A stretch of 64,000 nucleotides of DNA from Lycocorax pyrrhopterus obiensis. Its lineage: Eukaryota > Chordata > Aves > Passeriformes > Paradisaeidae. A program made the position numbers and the translations under genes. This document shows, one piece after another, positions 42,815 through 56,879 of this stretch; position 1 is the stretch's first letter, and every line of letters starts with the position of its first letter. Below the pieces are notes generated by a model, which had not been told where the DNA came from, searched no databases, and saw only the letters and a program-made list of their open reading frames with translations. Location of the stretch: the NCBI GenBank assembly GCA_014706295.1, contig JACSVZ010000010.1, positions 19,000,501 through 19,064,500 of the forward strand, in the 5' to 3' direction.

Positions 42815-45800
42815 CCCTTTATTCATTCTTTAAAAATATCCAGACAACTCGAAGTAAAAGAAACTCTCAGCATATCATATCCAGCAGCTGGGGAAGTGAA
42901 ATTTGCACCCAGCACACACATTATCCATTCCAGCAGCGTGCACACCTTTATCCTCTGTCTCCTACCTGCTTTCATAATGAGCCTTCCAGAAGCAAGAACA
43001 CATGTCCTGAAACAACTTCTGGGGGTTACTTAATTGCTCAGTGACCTTTTCTAGATTTGCCAGATCGTTTAAGCTCGAGCACCACTCATCAATATTTAAT
43101 GTATACCATGAAGTGCCACTCAATTTTCAAATACTTAGTTCTGAACTTAGTTATTATTTCCATGAAGAAGGATTTCCAAATTATTTCCTGTTGGCAGAAT
43201 GCAAGCAGGATAAAACTGGGTAAATCCTCAGCTACCTGAAATATGCCAGGAGACAACCGGCCAGGTCACTCTGTCACCCGCTTTGAACTCAGAATTTTGT
43301 CTTAAAGTGGCTGTAAATTTGTGAAAATGACCTTCAGAAGCAGAGGGTCAGAGACAATGCTTGGGGAAAAAGCGTGCAACAGATGTTGTGAACTTTCTGC
43401 CATTAAAACACATATAAAACAATGTTTGCATGACACAGTATCTTAGGTGTTGTATCATATGCTCATAAATACGGAAATGAATAGTATTTTCTCCCGACCA
43501 AGGTCTCTGAAAAAAATAACAATCAAGAATTGATAGATGAGTGTTAAGGGTTCATCCTATTGCCACGACTTCTGCAACTGGTAATGCCTGAGCAGAGTCA
43601 TGTGTTCTTTTATTCCATGAGAACTACGGGATAACTACGAGTTGTGAAGTGGCAATGAGATGATGAAAAGCCTCAGCCTTCCCAAAGTTCCTCTGGGATT
43701 GGCACCAGGAAGGCAGCTCCCTTGCTCCCCTAAGACCACCTTGCATTACCAGCATTAGTTCATGAGCCACTTGATCCTGTCCTTGGTTCCAGGATGGCAG
43801 AAGCTTAGGCACTCATAGTTGTGCATAACATTTTCCAAATGCCAGTTTGTGAGTCTGAGGGCTAGAAATACAACTTTTTTTACAAGAAAGGTGAGAATAT
43901 CTGTTAATGATGTGACACTAAGAACTGAAGACCTCAGCAAATGTTACAGCTTTAAAATTTAATCTGGGTCATGTGCCAGGGTGGTCATGATACTCACTAT
44001 TATTGAAGTGTATGGATATATTATTGCAAGGGTGAGAAGAACATTCCAGAAAGAAATGTCCAAAAAGGAGTTAAATAGAGAGAAGACAAAATGCTCCTGT
44101 CTAAGCACTTCAAACCACTCCCTGAAGCTGTGAAGATCCAGAAGACACTGGCAAGTCGTTGCTGGTTGAAGGGAACAAGTCAGGGTGCTCAGGTTCCAGC
44201 TGATGACTTTTCTTATATGAGAGTTTACAAATTCCATTACACCCATGTTAACTTCAGAATTGTTCTTGCTACCTTCCTCCATTAAAGTGCATTGCTTAAA
44301 ACTTGATAAAATAGCAAAAGTAATTATAAATTTGGCTGAGAGACAGACAGGAGCTATGTCTGGTTGGATCCGTGGCTGTTCAATATTCATTTTTCTTCTT
44401 CCTTTTGCACAGTGACAGGGCACAATTTATTTTTCCAATTGTATTGAGATATTTTGTGGATGCTCTCAGAGGAGCAATTCAGTTGGAATCTTCTCTCTGT
44501 ACTAAGATGCTGTTGTTGGTCAGTGCTTTTATTCATACACCACAGAGTTCAGAGCTCCAGGGAAAAAGGGCTGCACTGAGGAAAAGTACAGTTCAGGATA
44601 CATTTCCCTGAGGATTCAGGACTCTGTTGGGAGCATGCAGCCTGATTTGAAGATGATGTTGAAGTTCTTGAATGAAGCCATGAATCCAGGGAAGCCCTGG
44701 CTGATGGCCTGCAGAGATGGAGCGGTTTCTCTGTGGGGCATTGCTGTGGCCAGGGAGAACTGTTCCTGCAGGGTTTCATGCAAGTGGCGGCTGCTGGGCT
44801 TGAAGCAGAAAGACACGAGTCCAACAGGAATTCAAGGAAAAACCTGCAGCGTCTCAAAGCTGCTTTGAGTTAGCGTTGGGTAGGAGTGATTCTTCCTGCT
44901 GGCTGCTGGAGAAAGGTGGCGGAACCATTGTCCGTGGTGCGAGGAATATCTGGGGGTGGGTATGGTGGACTTTGCCATTGCCTAGCCAGGCCCATGCTTA
45001 CCTGGCACCCTGGAAAGGAAAGCAGGTGGTAGAAAACGTAACAGCCTCACAGCAGTGAGCTGAGGGGAGGTACAGGTCATGGCACGGCAGCACATCCCTT
45101 TCTCCAGTACACAGAGAGGAGTATCCTGGAGGAGGTGGCTGGAAGGAGAAGGGCTCCAGTGTTTGCTTGCAGCCAGGCACCTGAGCGAGGTGCTTGCTGA
45201 GTCCTGCTGTCTGAGGCTAGCACTGACTCCTGCCATAATGTGCCGGGGTATTTTTACTCTAAAAGCACAGTCCGAAAAGGCTAACTTGTTCTGCCATGTA
45301 TAGCAAATGATCCGTCTGCCGAGCCACCTGGAAGGCCTCTATTTTTAGGCTCTTTCCTTGGAGCAGTTGTAACGTGAATTGACATATTGTTAGCCAAAAG
45401 CATGGCACACGAGGCAGGAATATGTCTGGAGCCATGCAAGCCACTGATTGTTAGCAGCACTGGGAACAGGGGCCTGGCAAGTGTTGTATAATGTATTTAA
45501 ACCCTGATGGTATGCACTAGCCAAACTCTCACTCAAGACCAGGATCCACACCAGGATCCAATTATTAATTAAGAGCACCTCAACCTAAGGTGCTCATCAA
45601 CCTCCTACAAACAGCTATGGCTGCAGGGCAGGCACAAGCCCTATAAATCAAGCCCTGGGAGCAGCCAAAGGTGGTTGTTCCTGGTTGCTGAGTGCTGCTG
45701 GAGCTCTGCTCTGAGAAATTACAATCCAAGACTCAGAAGACTGCGAGCTCCGGCACAGGCAAGAGCCAGTTTGCCTTTTGCAAGCAGGAAAACAAGCACA

Positions 45801-48450
45801 CAGGTTTAACTAGTACAGGCCTGGCTTTCAGCAGCTAGAGCTGAGCGGCCTGGACAAGTCAGTCCTTTAGCTCAAGGAGGGGAAAAGGATGAAGGACACG
45901 TTTGGTCTGAGTGGGCAGAGTTCAGCCTGTCAGTCACCAGTTGCAGTGTGAGCACACCCAAGTGCCTGTGGCCTGGAGTACACTGCTGAAGCCTCATCTG
46001 TACATGGAAGGGATGTGGTTTTGGCTAACATTTTACAGAGTTGGTTTTTTTTCTTAATTCAGACATCTCTTTCCCAGATCTTCACACTTCTTCCTCACTC
46101 CCCAGCTACTTATAGTCCATGGTCACAGAAGCCCCAAAAGCTCACACAGGCAGTTCTTTTCAGGGCTACTGTCAGGGTACAATCCCCTAATCTTCAGATA
46201 TTTCCATATTTCCTTTCTAGATGTTTGAATATTGCTGTATTAAATCACAGTCTTTTGTGCTGACAGATAAATCCTTATTTATCACCTTGCCAATCTTTGT
46301 TTCATTCCCACAAGGAATTGGCAAAGCTTTCCTATCTGTGGATCCTCAGGAAGTTAATTTGAATTACTTTCTCTGTGGGTGCAGGTGGACATTTCTGTTT
46401 TCTTTTTTACCAGTGTTAAATGCTAGATCCAGGGAATTTTGGTTCCTTTTTCCCAGATCAGCTTTGACAACAACTCTACCACGGTAGATCTGCTTGGAAA
46501 TCTAATTTCCTGTTTGTTGTTGTGTTTTGAGAATAGGGAAGTGTAATTTCTGCCCCAGATTCTAGTTCTACAAGAAGCCACTGGTGAAGCTTTGCCAAAT
46601 GGAATCCCTGTGCATTCCCAGGAAAGCAGAAGCACCTACAGGTGTTGGGTTTGTGTGTTACTTGTATGAATGTTTGCAGTTTAGGTGCTAGTTCTTGTTA
46701 AGCTGTGGACAAGGGAGTACTTTGATTCCACTCAGACAATTTGCAACAGCCTTTCCTTGCTTTGAAACACTGTCAGAATCTCAGTAGCCCATACCCTGCC
46801 TCTAAAAACATGCATTCATTGATTTTCAAATGATTTCCACTTAGTTTTCTGTTGGCATGGCTGTCAGACCAGTGTATTATCCAGCAGCAGGAGCTGACTG
46901 GAGGAGATTTCTTCTGTCATATTTCTCTGCAGCAGTTTCAAGGTGAGGAAGTCAGCAGAATGCTGGTGTGTTTGGTCTCGGGCTTTTGTGGAACTGCTGT
47001 GTGTGCTCCAGATGTGCAGTCAGATCCAGAAAACAAGGGCTGTGAGGCACTTCATTGCTGCTGAAGTACAGAACTGTTCATATATAAATACATATATACA
47101 CCTCAGCTCTCCAGCACAGCAGCTGCTCAGAATTCGGGGTAATTGTGGGACACACTTTGACCCTACTTGTCAAAACAATCAGTAACTCAGGGAGAGGATT
47201 TCTACCCAGGCTGCAGCATATTCCTGTGGGATATGGAAACTTCTCCCCTGTGTAATGGAGGACGTGATTAATTCTGACTGTGCTGACACAAGAAGGTTAT
47301 TGAATAGGATTTCCTTGTGAATGGGCACATCCATTCCCAGAAAAAAAAACCATTACAGAGATGTCAAACACACTCCCATTGTATTCTGAACACCCACCCC
47401 AAGGTTGCATAAAACCAGCTCAGGGTGTTCGTAATTAAAAGTTGCAGAGAAGCATCTGCAAACTTGTGCATTTCATAGTGAAAACAATCTGAAGACTCAT
47501 TTATCGAAGGAAAATATCAGCTCTGCAGCCTCCCTCAGTCTCCTCAGTTTCTGTGTTCTCGGTAGCAGTGGAGCTGTGCCTGCACTGACTGTGGAGAGAG
47601 ATGAGTCAATGACTTAGATCTGACTGCAGGCACCCAGGTCTGGTCAAACAAATCACTCATGAGCAATGCATTCATCACTGGTACCCTCTGCAAAGGAGCC
47701 AAGGACCTTGACAGATCTGGGCTCCTTCTGCCTCAGTGCGAGGTGCACAACATCCTGACATTTGACACCAAACCTGGGAGGTGGAGCTGCCTCCAGCTGA
47801 CCTGCACATGCTTTTCCCCTACTGAGAGGACGCAAGAACCAGTGACAGGCATTACTCATGGTGCTCTGAGCACTCTGAAAGGTATTTTGGTGCGAGGTAA
47901 TGGATGTAGCAATCCCACCGAATTCCCTAAGATTTAAGTGTGCATTAATGCTGCACTGACACAGCTCCCCTCGGCAGCACTCACCTTGCTATTGCTGCAT
48001 TAAGCTCACTGCAGGCAGTGGAAAGATTTGCGGCTATTAAAAGCCAGGGAGAGTAATTGTTACCTCTCTGTGAAGTTCCGAAATGCTCCTTTAGCAACTG
48101 TTGGAGAGCTCTGCCCATGACTCACAAAGGCTTCTCTTTGTTATGCCTGTTCCTGGCAGGGCCATTGTGGTGGAGGGAGCAGTGTGTCCTTGGGGAAAGC
48201 AGGGCCAGCCGGGGATGCCATGGGAGAGCCAGGGACACCAGCACAGGGTCCTGCAGCAGGACTGGGTCACTGCAGGGCCGTTTGGGCTACCTGCTTTATT
48301 CCCTTGGCATCTCCATATCATTCCCTTGGAAGCAGCTTATCATGGTCATGATACAAAAAGGGCGCTTGACAGAGCACAAGTCTCAAGTAAGAAAAACAAA
48401 TTGATTATTTCTGCCATCTCATGCGTAGATTGGACACCTTCTGACTAGAA

Positions 48451-48756
48451 TGTTGCCCTGAGTTTGCAGTTCTTCAGTGTTTTCATTTTCTGTAACAGTT
48501 TCTCACACACTTTCTGTAAACAGAGCCATGTTATGTTAACCGTCCTTTATTGGTTTTCATTCCATTCTCCTAGGCGGAGACGTTTGATGGATTTTTCCTT
48601 TGACCAGTGTGATTGAGGGGTGGTAATTTCTCCCTCCAATCCACGGTGGTTTCTAAGAACATATATAATAAAGCTCGGGGTCTCTGACCCCCCGGCTCTT
48701 TCTTGCTTCTCTCCTGACAAGGTGTCTGCGTGGTTCTTTTGTGTCCAAGTGCAACA
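48451..48756 (+). mobile_element. Solo LTR of an endogenous retrovirus, 306 bp, 6-bp target duplication
   Basis: Begins TGTTGCCCTGAG and ends CCAAGTGCAACA, giving perfect 6-bp inverted ends TGTTGC/GCAACA. The element is flanked on both sides by CTAGAA (48445-48450 and 48757-48762). Near its middle-right lies ATATATAATAAAGC, combining a TATA-like run with AATAAA (48667-48672), followed by a C/T-rich U5-like end, which sets the + orientation. Six-base target duplications are typical of class II (beta/alpha-related) retroviruses. No internal viral genes are present, so it arose by recombination between two LTRs. Confidence 0.85.
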
Positions 48757-49248
48757 CTAGAATATAAAGACAATTCTGTGAAGGATCAAGAGATCTTGTA
48801 CATTTTTCCATGAGATGTTTCAGGTATGCAGTAGGTTTGGGAATTTATCGATCAGCACCCCGAGTCCCTGCTGCAGCTTTCTGGGAGCATCAAGCACCTT
48901 AGGAGAATACCCATTAACATACTGGCTGCTGGTCTCATGGTTAGCAGAAGAATGATACTAAGATTAAGAATTAATAATTATTAACTGTTAATACACATAA
49001 AAAAACTCAGTGCCTAGAGCCATTGGAAAGGAACTAGTTCAGAAAGTTTTCTGTCCTCCAGTAGTCAAGAATTAGGCTGGGGGGTTTGAATTTCAAGTAC
49101 TTTCTAATATTTTGTATACAAAAGTGCTGGATATAACCTACAGGTCACTAATTATTCAGTGGCCACTAATTAAACCTTGTAAATGCATAAATCAACTAAA
49201 TTATGTTATTATTTTTGCTGTTGTTAGTGTGAAATCCTAGAATCATCC

Positions 49249-49298
49249 TTTTACTTGGATAGATCTTACTGATCAAGTAAGATTTTTTCCAAGTAAAA
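49249..49298. repeat. Nested inverted repeat (outer 10 bp, inner 8 bp)
   Basis: Outer arms TTTTACTTGG (49249-49258) and CCAAGTAAAA (49289-49298) enclose inner arms ATCTTACT (49263-49270) and AGTAAGAT (49276-49283). Confidence 0.85.
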
Positions 49299-52200
49299 AG
49301 TTCATAAAATTAAATGTTATTTTCAGCGTTGTGCTTATTTTAGAATTTAATGGGATTCCGGGCAGCTGCCTGTTCTATTTATTTCTGCTTTTGTATATTA
49401 ATTGGTTATATCATTCCTTCTGCCTCTGAGGTCTGGAGGTGGAAGCTTTACAGCTTAATTAATCAGTGCTTTTGCTATATTAATGTCGTTGTGGAATCTG
49501 GGATTGGATGGGGTTCTTTTCCTGCTCTCAGCAAGGTTGAGAGCCATTTGTGTGAAGCTTCTTTTCCAAAGTGCGCTCAGCTCTGGGTTCATGGGCTTAG
49601 CTCTGCTCTCAGGCTGACTGAGCAAGCAGCCAGGAATCCATCCCAATGTCATCAGTGCAGATACTCTAAAATATCTTACATTAAATCAGATTTTGAAGAA
49701 TTCATCGATCCACCTTCTGTGGTGGCATAAGGGATTCCAATTCCTGTGCCATCTGGAGAGGACGCTTGGATCATTTCTCCCATGTAAGCAACAGCCCACT
49801 TGGAGAAATCTGATGTATTTTAAGTTTGCCTCTCTGGCTGAGCTTGTCAGCTGTGGCAGTTTAAATACGGTTCCTCCAACCACGTAGTTACATCCCAATT
49901 TTTTATTTCTTTTGATTCTCAAAGCATTTGGTCCTTCTTGAATGCAGCATCTTCCAAATTAAGAGTATAAGGCAAACATCAGAGATTCATGTTATTTATT
50001 TTGGGGGGGTGGTGGTGAAAGATAACATTTGTAGATGTGGAAAAACATTGAGTGAATTGTTAGGCAGACATTATTTAAAAGGTTTTATGTGTTTCATGTC
50101 TTTGCTGTTTAATGAACATCACACTTTAGACTGTTTGAGAGTTCTGCTTCCACATCCCCGTCTTGGTTTTGACAAGATAAAACACTGGACCACCAATACT
50201 AAGTTCAGCTTGAGCTAAAAGACCAAGTTAGAGAAATAAATATTTGCTAGTAAAGGAGCACAAAAGGAAATGTATATCAGACTCAGGCCAGTGGGGTGTA
50301 CAAAATATTGTCAAGGCTAGATGGTACTAGCTCACATACTTTATGGCTAGTATATACCTCAAAAGAACCCCAAAAGCATCACTTCAGTGGGGGGGAAAAG
50401 TGAAAATGTATGGTGTAGAAAATCCCTTTTTATCCCAGTGTGATTATCAACAGGGTGCCTCTGTCCAAGACATCATCAATACCTTTTCCCCCAGAGCTGT
50501 TTACTGTACTGATCTATTTTCAGAGCTCTCTGTAGTAGCAACAACAACAACAAGACGAAGAAAGGCTCAGCGAACGGGCTTTTCCCCTTCAGGTACAGAG
50601 CAGAGGGTCTATTAGTGGGAGGGGATGCTGTTTTAGAAGCATTCCCACTGTCCCACTTATTCACTGGTCTCATCCATCCATCTGCCTCTCAGAAACCTGT
50701 AACAATGCAGGCAGGAAGCCTTGGACAGATGTGCGTGCCGTGCTGCTGTTTAATGGGTGTTGGGTGAGTGAGCTCGAAAGGCTCTTTCCATGTCAGTCCC
50801 TGCCGCAGTTCCGACCTCGCCACATTCCTGCGGGATGTGACACAGTGATCCAGCACAGCTGCGGGGCCTCTGGGTCCCTGCGCTGTAAAGTGCTGCCACT
50901 GGCAGCAGGGAGGCACAGCAACTGCTGAGGAGCAGAGATGCTCAGAGTTAATGCCGTTCTGAAGTGCAGGGAAAAGTCGTTTATTTCTAAGTGCACTGAA
51001 GAGCCGAGTGCCCTCAGGGCCACAATCCCATCGCTGTAATCCCTGCTCCAGGCAATCCTGCTTTAGGGGGCTCCGTGTTTCGGGTGGGGCATCAGGGCCT
51101 TTGAACAGCTGAAGTTTGATCCAGGCTCTGTTGTCCATCCAACAGTTCTAGAAGCTGGAAGTGCCCAGGGTTCAGTGCACGAATCCTGACCTCTGTTTTC
51201 TCTGGGTAAACTTAAGAGCAAAGGGCCCCTGAGCGTGTGACAAATCATCCTCGCTGATAGATCTGCTCTGGCTTTGAGGCAGGTTTCTTCCTGGACATCT
51301 TCCCCAGCATGGGAGCTACACTTGAAATTTCCTTTGCTTAGTAACTGTCTAGTGCTTGGATTGGAAACCGAGATGGTGTAACCTTGGGGGAGTCATGGAA
51401 TTGCATATAACCCTATTTGCAAGTTTGGGATATTAAAATCCTCTTCTTGAAGAAGGGCAAGAAGAGGTCTATTAAGTTCCCTAGGAGGCAGACTGCTGGG
51501 AAATGAGCATCATTGCAATTCACATGCTCGAGTGAGACATGAGTACAATTTGCTGTGAGTTCTGCAGCATGAGCAGCATTTTCTTCATTCCGTTGTACTG
51601 AGATTTTATAATTTCATTACTTTAAATTGAATAGGACACGAAGGCAAATCCATCCATGGAATAGAAGCATACTTCAGTGCATTCACTCATCCTTTAATAA
51701 CTTTAGACAGGGGCACATCCCATTGGAAGTAGTTTGTGCTTATGTTGTGAAAAGCTTAATCTGGGAAACTGAGGCATGCATCCTTCAGATTACTCACCTG
51801 CCCAAAAGCTTGTGCCTTCTTTTCAAATTACACTCCCACTGAAAATGTATGGTTTTCATAATGATAAATATTTAACATCCCTGAAGAATTCCAGACTTCT
51901 GCATATTTATCAAATGATTCAAGCAGAAAACTTTGTCCTATCCTTGCATGCGCTGCTCTAAAAAGGGAGAAAGTTTGCTTTCCTTGGCTCATTCAGTTCT
52001 TAATGGGCAGGGCACTTTTATTCTGGGAGCAGACCTGAAATCATTTAGTGCTCTCAGTGCAGCCATCAGGTGCAGACATTGGTTCTGGCTCTCTGCAGGT
52101 GGAGCAGTGTGAGCTGGCTTTGTTTTTGAGGCTCTGGTTGCCATTGCCGTTCTCTAGTGGCTTTTTCTGAGCCCTATCCCGAATTTGTGAGACACTCCTT

Positions 52201-55200
52201 ACTGCATCCCCCACCCTAGTTAGTCCTGAGACCATCATTTCATTTTGTTACTGACAGTGAATTCCATGATGAACATATGCACAAGGAGAGAACTACAAAT
52301 GAGAAGGTGATCATGGAAGAATTGCTTCTTCCATTCCACCCCCAGGCATCCCACCCCTCGCACCCACACAGCCCTTGCCCTCACAAAGAGGTGGAATTGC
52401 TAAAGGAGCAGGAAGAGCAGGGCTGTTCCACAGGGAAAGGCAAGCCAGCAGCTGAGGGAGCTCTGGCTCCTCAGCTGGGAAAGCAGGACAGGGCTGGTGG
52501 CCATAACAGGTCCAGGAAAGTCAAAGAACTCAGGAACAACCATGGAAACAGCAGAGCTCAGGGCAGGGCTGGGTGCAGGACTGAGGATCCCAACACCACA
52601 GCCTGAAGAGAGATCTGTCACTAAAAGATGAGTGCTCCCTTCCTTCCCTGTCTCCTCCTGCAGCCTGCCTGGCACTGGGAATGCAGGGCTGCTGTTGCCT
52701 TCATTCCAGTGACACGAATCTCCTAAAGCCAGTCACAGCCTGACCACCACAAGCAATTTATGGTAAAGCAATTCTCTTGTTTGCTAAAGTGTCACACCAA
52801 GGCAATTTGAAATCCAGGTTTATCTTCCCGTTTCTTTAACTGCTGTTTGCTGCAAATCCACAGCACAGAATAAATGAAGAGCACATGGTAATAAATCACT
52901 CTCGTTGAGGCTGCTTGGTGTCTAAACACTGCAGCCAGAAAGAGATGTCACACCTTTGTTTCGGTGACAGTGAAGGCAGTGAAGGATGGTGCTGCCCCCT
53001 CCCTCAGCGCCGGGCAGGAGATTCCAGCTATCATATCTCTTCAGTCCTTGATGTGTGCCAGCTGCCATTCATTAAGCAGCACTGGAGAATTTGCATCCAT
53101 CCCCAGCACATCTGATTTACTGACCGAAAACTGGGAGCCTTTTCTAAAGGAAACATCTCGTTCCTACCCTCCTTCACACATACCGCAGCTTGACATGGGG
53201 ATATCTTTTCCTCCTTAATTCCTAACTATATAATTTCGAGGCAGCCCAAGAGCTGCCTTATTTCCTAACCACTTTTAGTGTCTTCATATTTTACAGGCTC
53301 TTCTGTGGACAGCTCCTGGGCTATCCTTTTAGACATGGCAGCTTGGCTTCTGCTCCACAGTATACTTTGCTGCAGCTCCAGGCTAAACAGTAGGCTGTTC
53401 CCCAAAAGCCCATATTTCAATCAGATGCTCCAGCTGAGTGCTGAGCCCTTTCAATCCCACACAGGAGAAGCACTGCAGAGCTTGCTCATTAAGGGAGAAG
53501 CCACATTTTCTCATTTGGTACTGTTTAGTCATGGGTCCTGTGTCTTGGGGCTGCCTGAGGCATTGTCTCTACAAAAGCTGTTTTAAAACAGACTTTGCAT
53601 CAGATTCCTGAAAGTTAAAGGTGATCTGGCAATGTTTAGTGCCATAACTGTTCTTCTTCGTGCTCCCTATTTTAGCGTGTTCTTAGGAAGAGAGATTTGT
53701 GATAATCTCTTCCCTAATCCTGCAGAAACCTGGTTTTTCCTGGGCTGCTGAGGGCTCTGGTGTGGAGAGGTTGGATTTGGGATATGGATGCACTCGGCAG
53801 CATGGTCTTTCTTACACCTGATGGACTCTTCCAGATCAGAGGGATGATCACTCTGATTCTCAGCCTCTTCTTTGTGACTCACTTTTGGTTACTGAGAAGG
53901 GCCTTTGAAAGCAAGGGGTTCTTCCCCAGCTAAACCATGATGGGTTTACAAACCTGTTTGGCTTCTTTTTTGGTTTTGATAGGAAATGAGTGCCACTTCT
54001 GCCTTCAATTCACTGAGCAAAGAGAAGGCAGCTGCCCGAGTTACAGCCCATGTCCTCCAAAAGAAACCAAACACTCCTGTGGAGGTCAATACTTTGAGTT
54101 TTGTACCAGCTTGAACTGAACTTCAGCTGGCAGCCCAGGAGCAGAGAGGTGCTGCATCTTTTTGTTCTCCCAAGACATCTAATTTTCTAGAAGAGGATAT
54201 AAATATTAACAAATAATTGCTGTTCTGGTTAATAAAAGAACCCATTTTCCATCATCCCAGGAGCAGACATTGATTTCTGTAGAAATTCAGCAATCTCTGA
54301 TCCAGAGAACAGACCTGTTCACTATTTATGACTTACACTGAATGGTTTTCTAAAAAATAAGAGTCAGGGAGTTGATCTTGAATGATTCATGGAAATCAGA
54401 AAAAAGGTCAGTCCCCAAGAAAGTCTGATAAGTATTTCAGAATTGCAGCAGCACCCTCCCAGACTGTATTCCTGGCTCAGTTATCATCTTTGAACTCTCC
54501 ATTAGTCCCTGATTTCTTTCTGTCTTGCCCATAACCATCCTGGCTAAATCCAGGGACGGGCAATTCCATCACTGTCTCTATTAAGCTCCCAGCACTCGTT
54601 CCTGAGTTACCACAACAACAAGGATTACGTGACAAGCAAATGAAGAACCAGTCAGATAATGGAGTTTTTAAAATGGGGATTACTGGTGCTGAAGATGTAA
54701 TGGCCTCTTTGATGCTGTTACTATCTATAGCACAAATCCTTCTCAGTCTTTGGACTATTGACCTGACACACTGAAAAGGCTCCTTTGCAGCCCCCATTGT
54801 CCAGAGAAAGGGAGAAGCTTTGAGCACAGATGTCTTCAAGGCACAGGAAAAACACAAGGCAAAGAGATAAGCTTGGTAATTTGAAAGCATTTGATTTCTT
54901 TCAAGCACAATCCCAACGTTTTAGCTGAAACTGATATCCCGATCTTATCTGGGTTGCTTTTTCTCCAAGGTGTGCACTCAATACTTTGTAATTTCCAAAG
55001 ATGCTCTGAGCTGATCTTCCAGCAGCTTGCAAATCAGATCTGCTGGAAAGGACTGTCTGAGGAGATTTTGGGGAAAAAGTTGTCCCTGACCCTTGGGCCA
55101 TTGTACCTCTTGGAGTGTCTACGGGCCTCTTGTACAGGATGACTGGATATAGACCTTTACTACCTAAGAATAGATAGCTGGCCTTGGGAATAACTAGGCT

Positions 55201-56879
55201 GATTGCTCTTGGTTTGGGGGGCATCATTTAATGGCAGCAGGATAATTTGTAGAAAGGGGAGGAGATTTTTACCCTTTGTCCATACCATAATGCTGATTGC
55301 CTGCAGAGCTGGTAATGTCCAGGGAACCTGGATGAGGATCAACTCTCCGCTCTTTCACCCACAGAGTTCTGGGATTTTTTGCAAATAGGTTATCAAGTTC
55401 ATAATATTGTGAGGAAGTAGGGGGTTGTAATGCTCCCTCTTTTACAGATATAAGGTGAAGTTCTCTCCTGCATTAGGGCAACGTTGTGCTTTCTAGCAGA
55501 GTTATGAAGGCTGCCTGCAGGAACTTAGCAGGTGTAGCTGTGCTTCACACACACACTCCCCTGCCTGGTTCTCTGACTAGTCCCTGGTTTTGTGAGAGCT
55601 CTGTGGGATACCAGGCAATTAGCAGGTGTTGGACCAGTTTCAGTTTGCTCTGAGACTGAAAATCTGTGTGCAAAAGAAAACTGAGGGGTGAGGCTGAAAG
55701 CTCTGTTGCCTCCCTCTGTTTTGACTCTGCTCCTCGGCTGCATTCAGGGACAGGCTCATGGAAACTCAGCATACTGGGACTCATTCAAGTGTCCTCTCCT
55801 GGAGATCCTTGTCAGTGTCACCACGAGCTCTGCCCCACAGGGCTGCTGTCCCTGTGTGCATGCACAGGCTGATGCCAACACCTTCATTTTGTGACACTGC
55901 CCGAGCTCACAGGAGCCACGGCCTCCTTTCTCTTGGTGCCTCTGTGCAACTCAGGACTCAAAACACTTGGCCAGGAGCTTGCAGTAAGTGAAGTGACTTC
56001 TGCACTGACTTCAGAGCATTTTCCCTTCCAGTGTTCCAGTTCTGGATATCAGAGCTGTTTCAGCATTTGTGCTCCAGGCTTTTATTTCCACAAGTCTTGG
56101 ACTTGTCTCTCTTCTCAGCTGCACGGTTCATGTAGCATCGATACGTCACTGGCAGGAGACTCCTGGGCTTTAGCTTTGCTGCCTTTACTCCATTCCCTTT
56201 CCCTTCTCATTACAGCACTCCATAACAAACTGGATTGCCCTTCCTGTATTCAAACCCTTCAGCTATTGGCAGGTGGCTTTCAGGACCTCCACTCATTGCT
56301 GAGCCAAGCTGTACATTTTTAATTGAGTTAATTTATTCTTTCTTCACAAGTCAGCCCTTTCAGCTCCCTCAGCACTTGTGTCACTTTTTTCAGAACCCCC
56401 TACAAACTCTGTCAATAAGGAGCCCATCACAGAACACCACATTATAGATGCAACTTCACCACAGTGGCAAAGAAGAGATTTGACTGTTTCCTTCTTTCTT
56501 AATGCAGTGCCACTGCAGATTCTCCTGCAGAATTCCTTTGCTTTCTCTTCCCTTTTGCTGGTGTGTTTTAGTGAAAACTTGCCTCCAGTTTTTCCTAAGG
56601 CCCCAGGTCTTGCCCAGGGTCACACATAGTACATAGGATGTGGGGAAGCTATTGGCCTTAAATTCAGGACACTCAAGAATGATGGTGGGTTTATTTATCA
56701 TGGTGGGGAGAGGTGCTGGTAGGAGTCCCTGGAGGCACAGCAGTTCAAACAGAATTCAGGTAATGAGTCACAGCCAGAGCTGAGAACACAAGCCAGGAAC
56801 TCTGGTTGGTATTTTCTGCATCAACCTTTGCCCTCACACCCCAGACCCACAGGCACCTTCCTGCCTGGGGAATGGCCCC

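Larger units (their letters stand above)
37521..48450. other. Intergenic, no gene recognised
   Basis: AT-rich. It contains a CR1 tip (37780-37830), a 13-bp-arm inverted repeat (42780-42814), an unexplained 154-codon minus frame (43959-44423) and an isolated TATA-like sequence (45642-45648). No exon with convincing splice signals or protein similarity was recognised. Confidence 0.55.

Noticed and set aside
54477..54908. 143-codon minus frame
   Set aside because: No recognisable domain and no promoter or splice context; kept only as intergenic.
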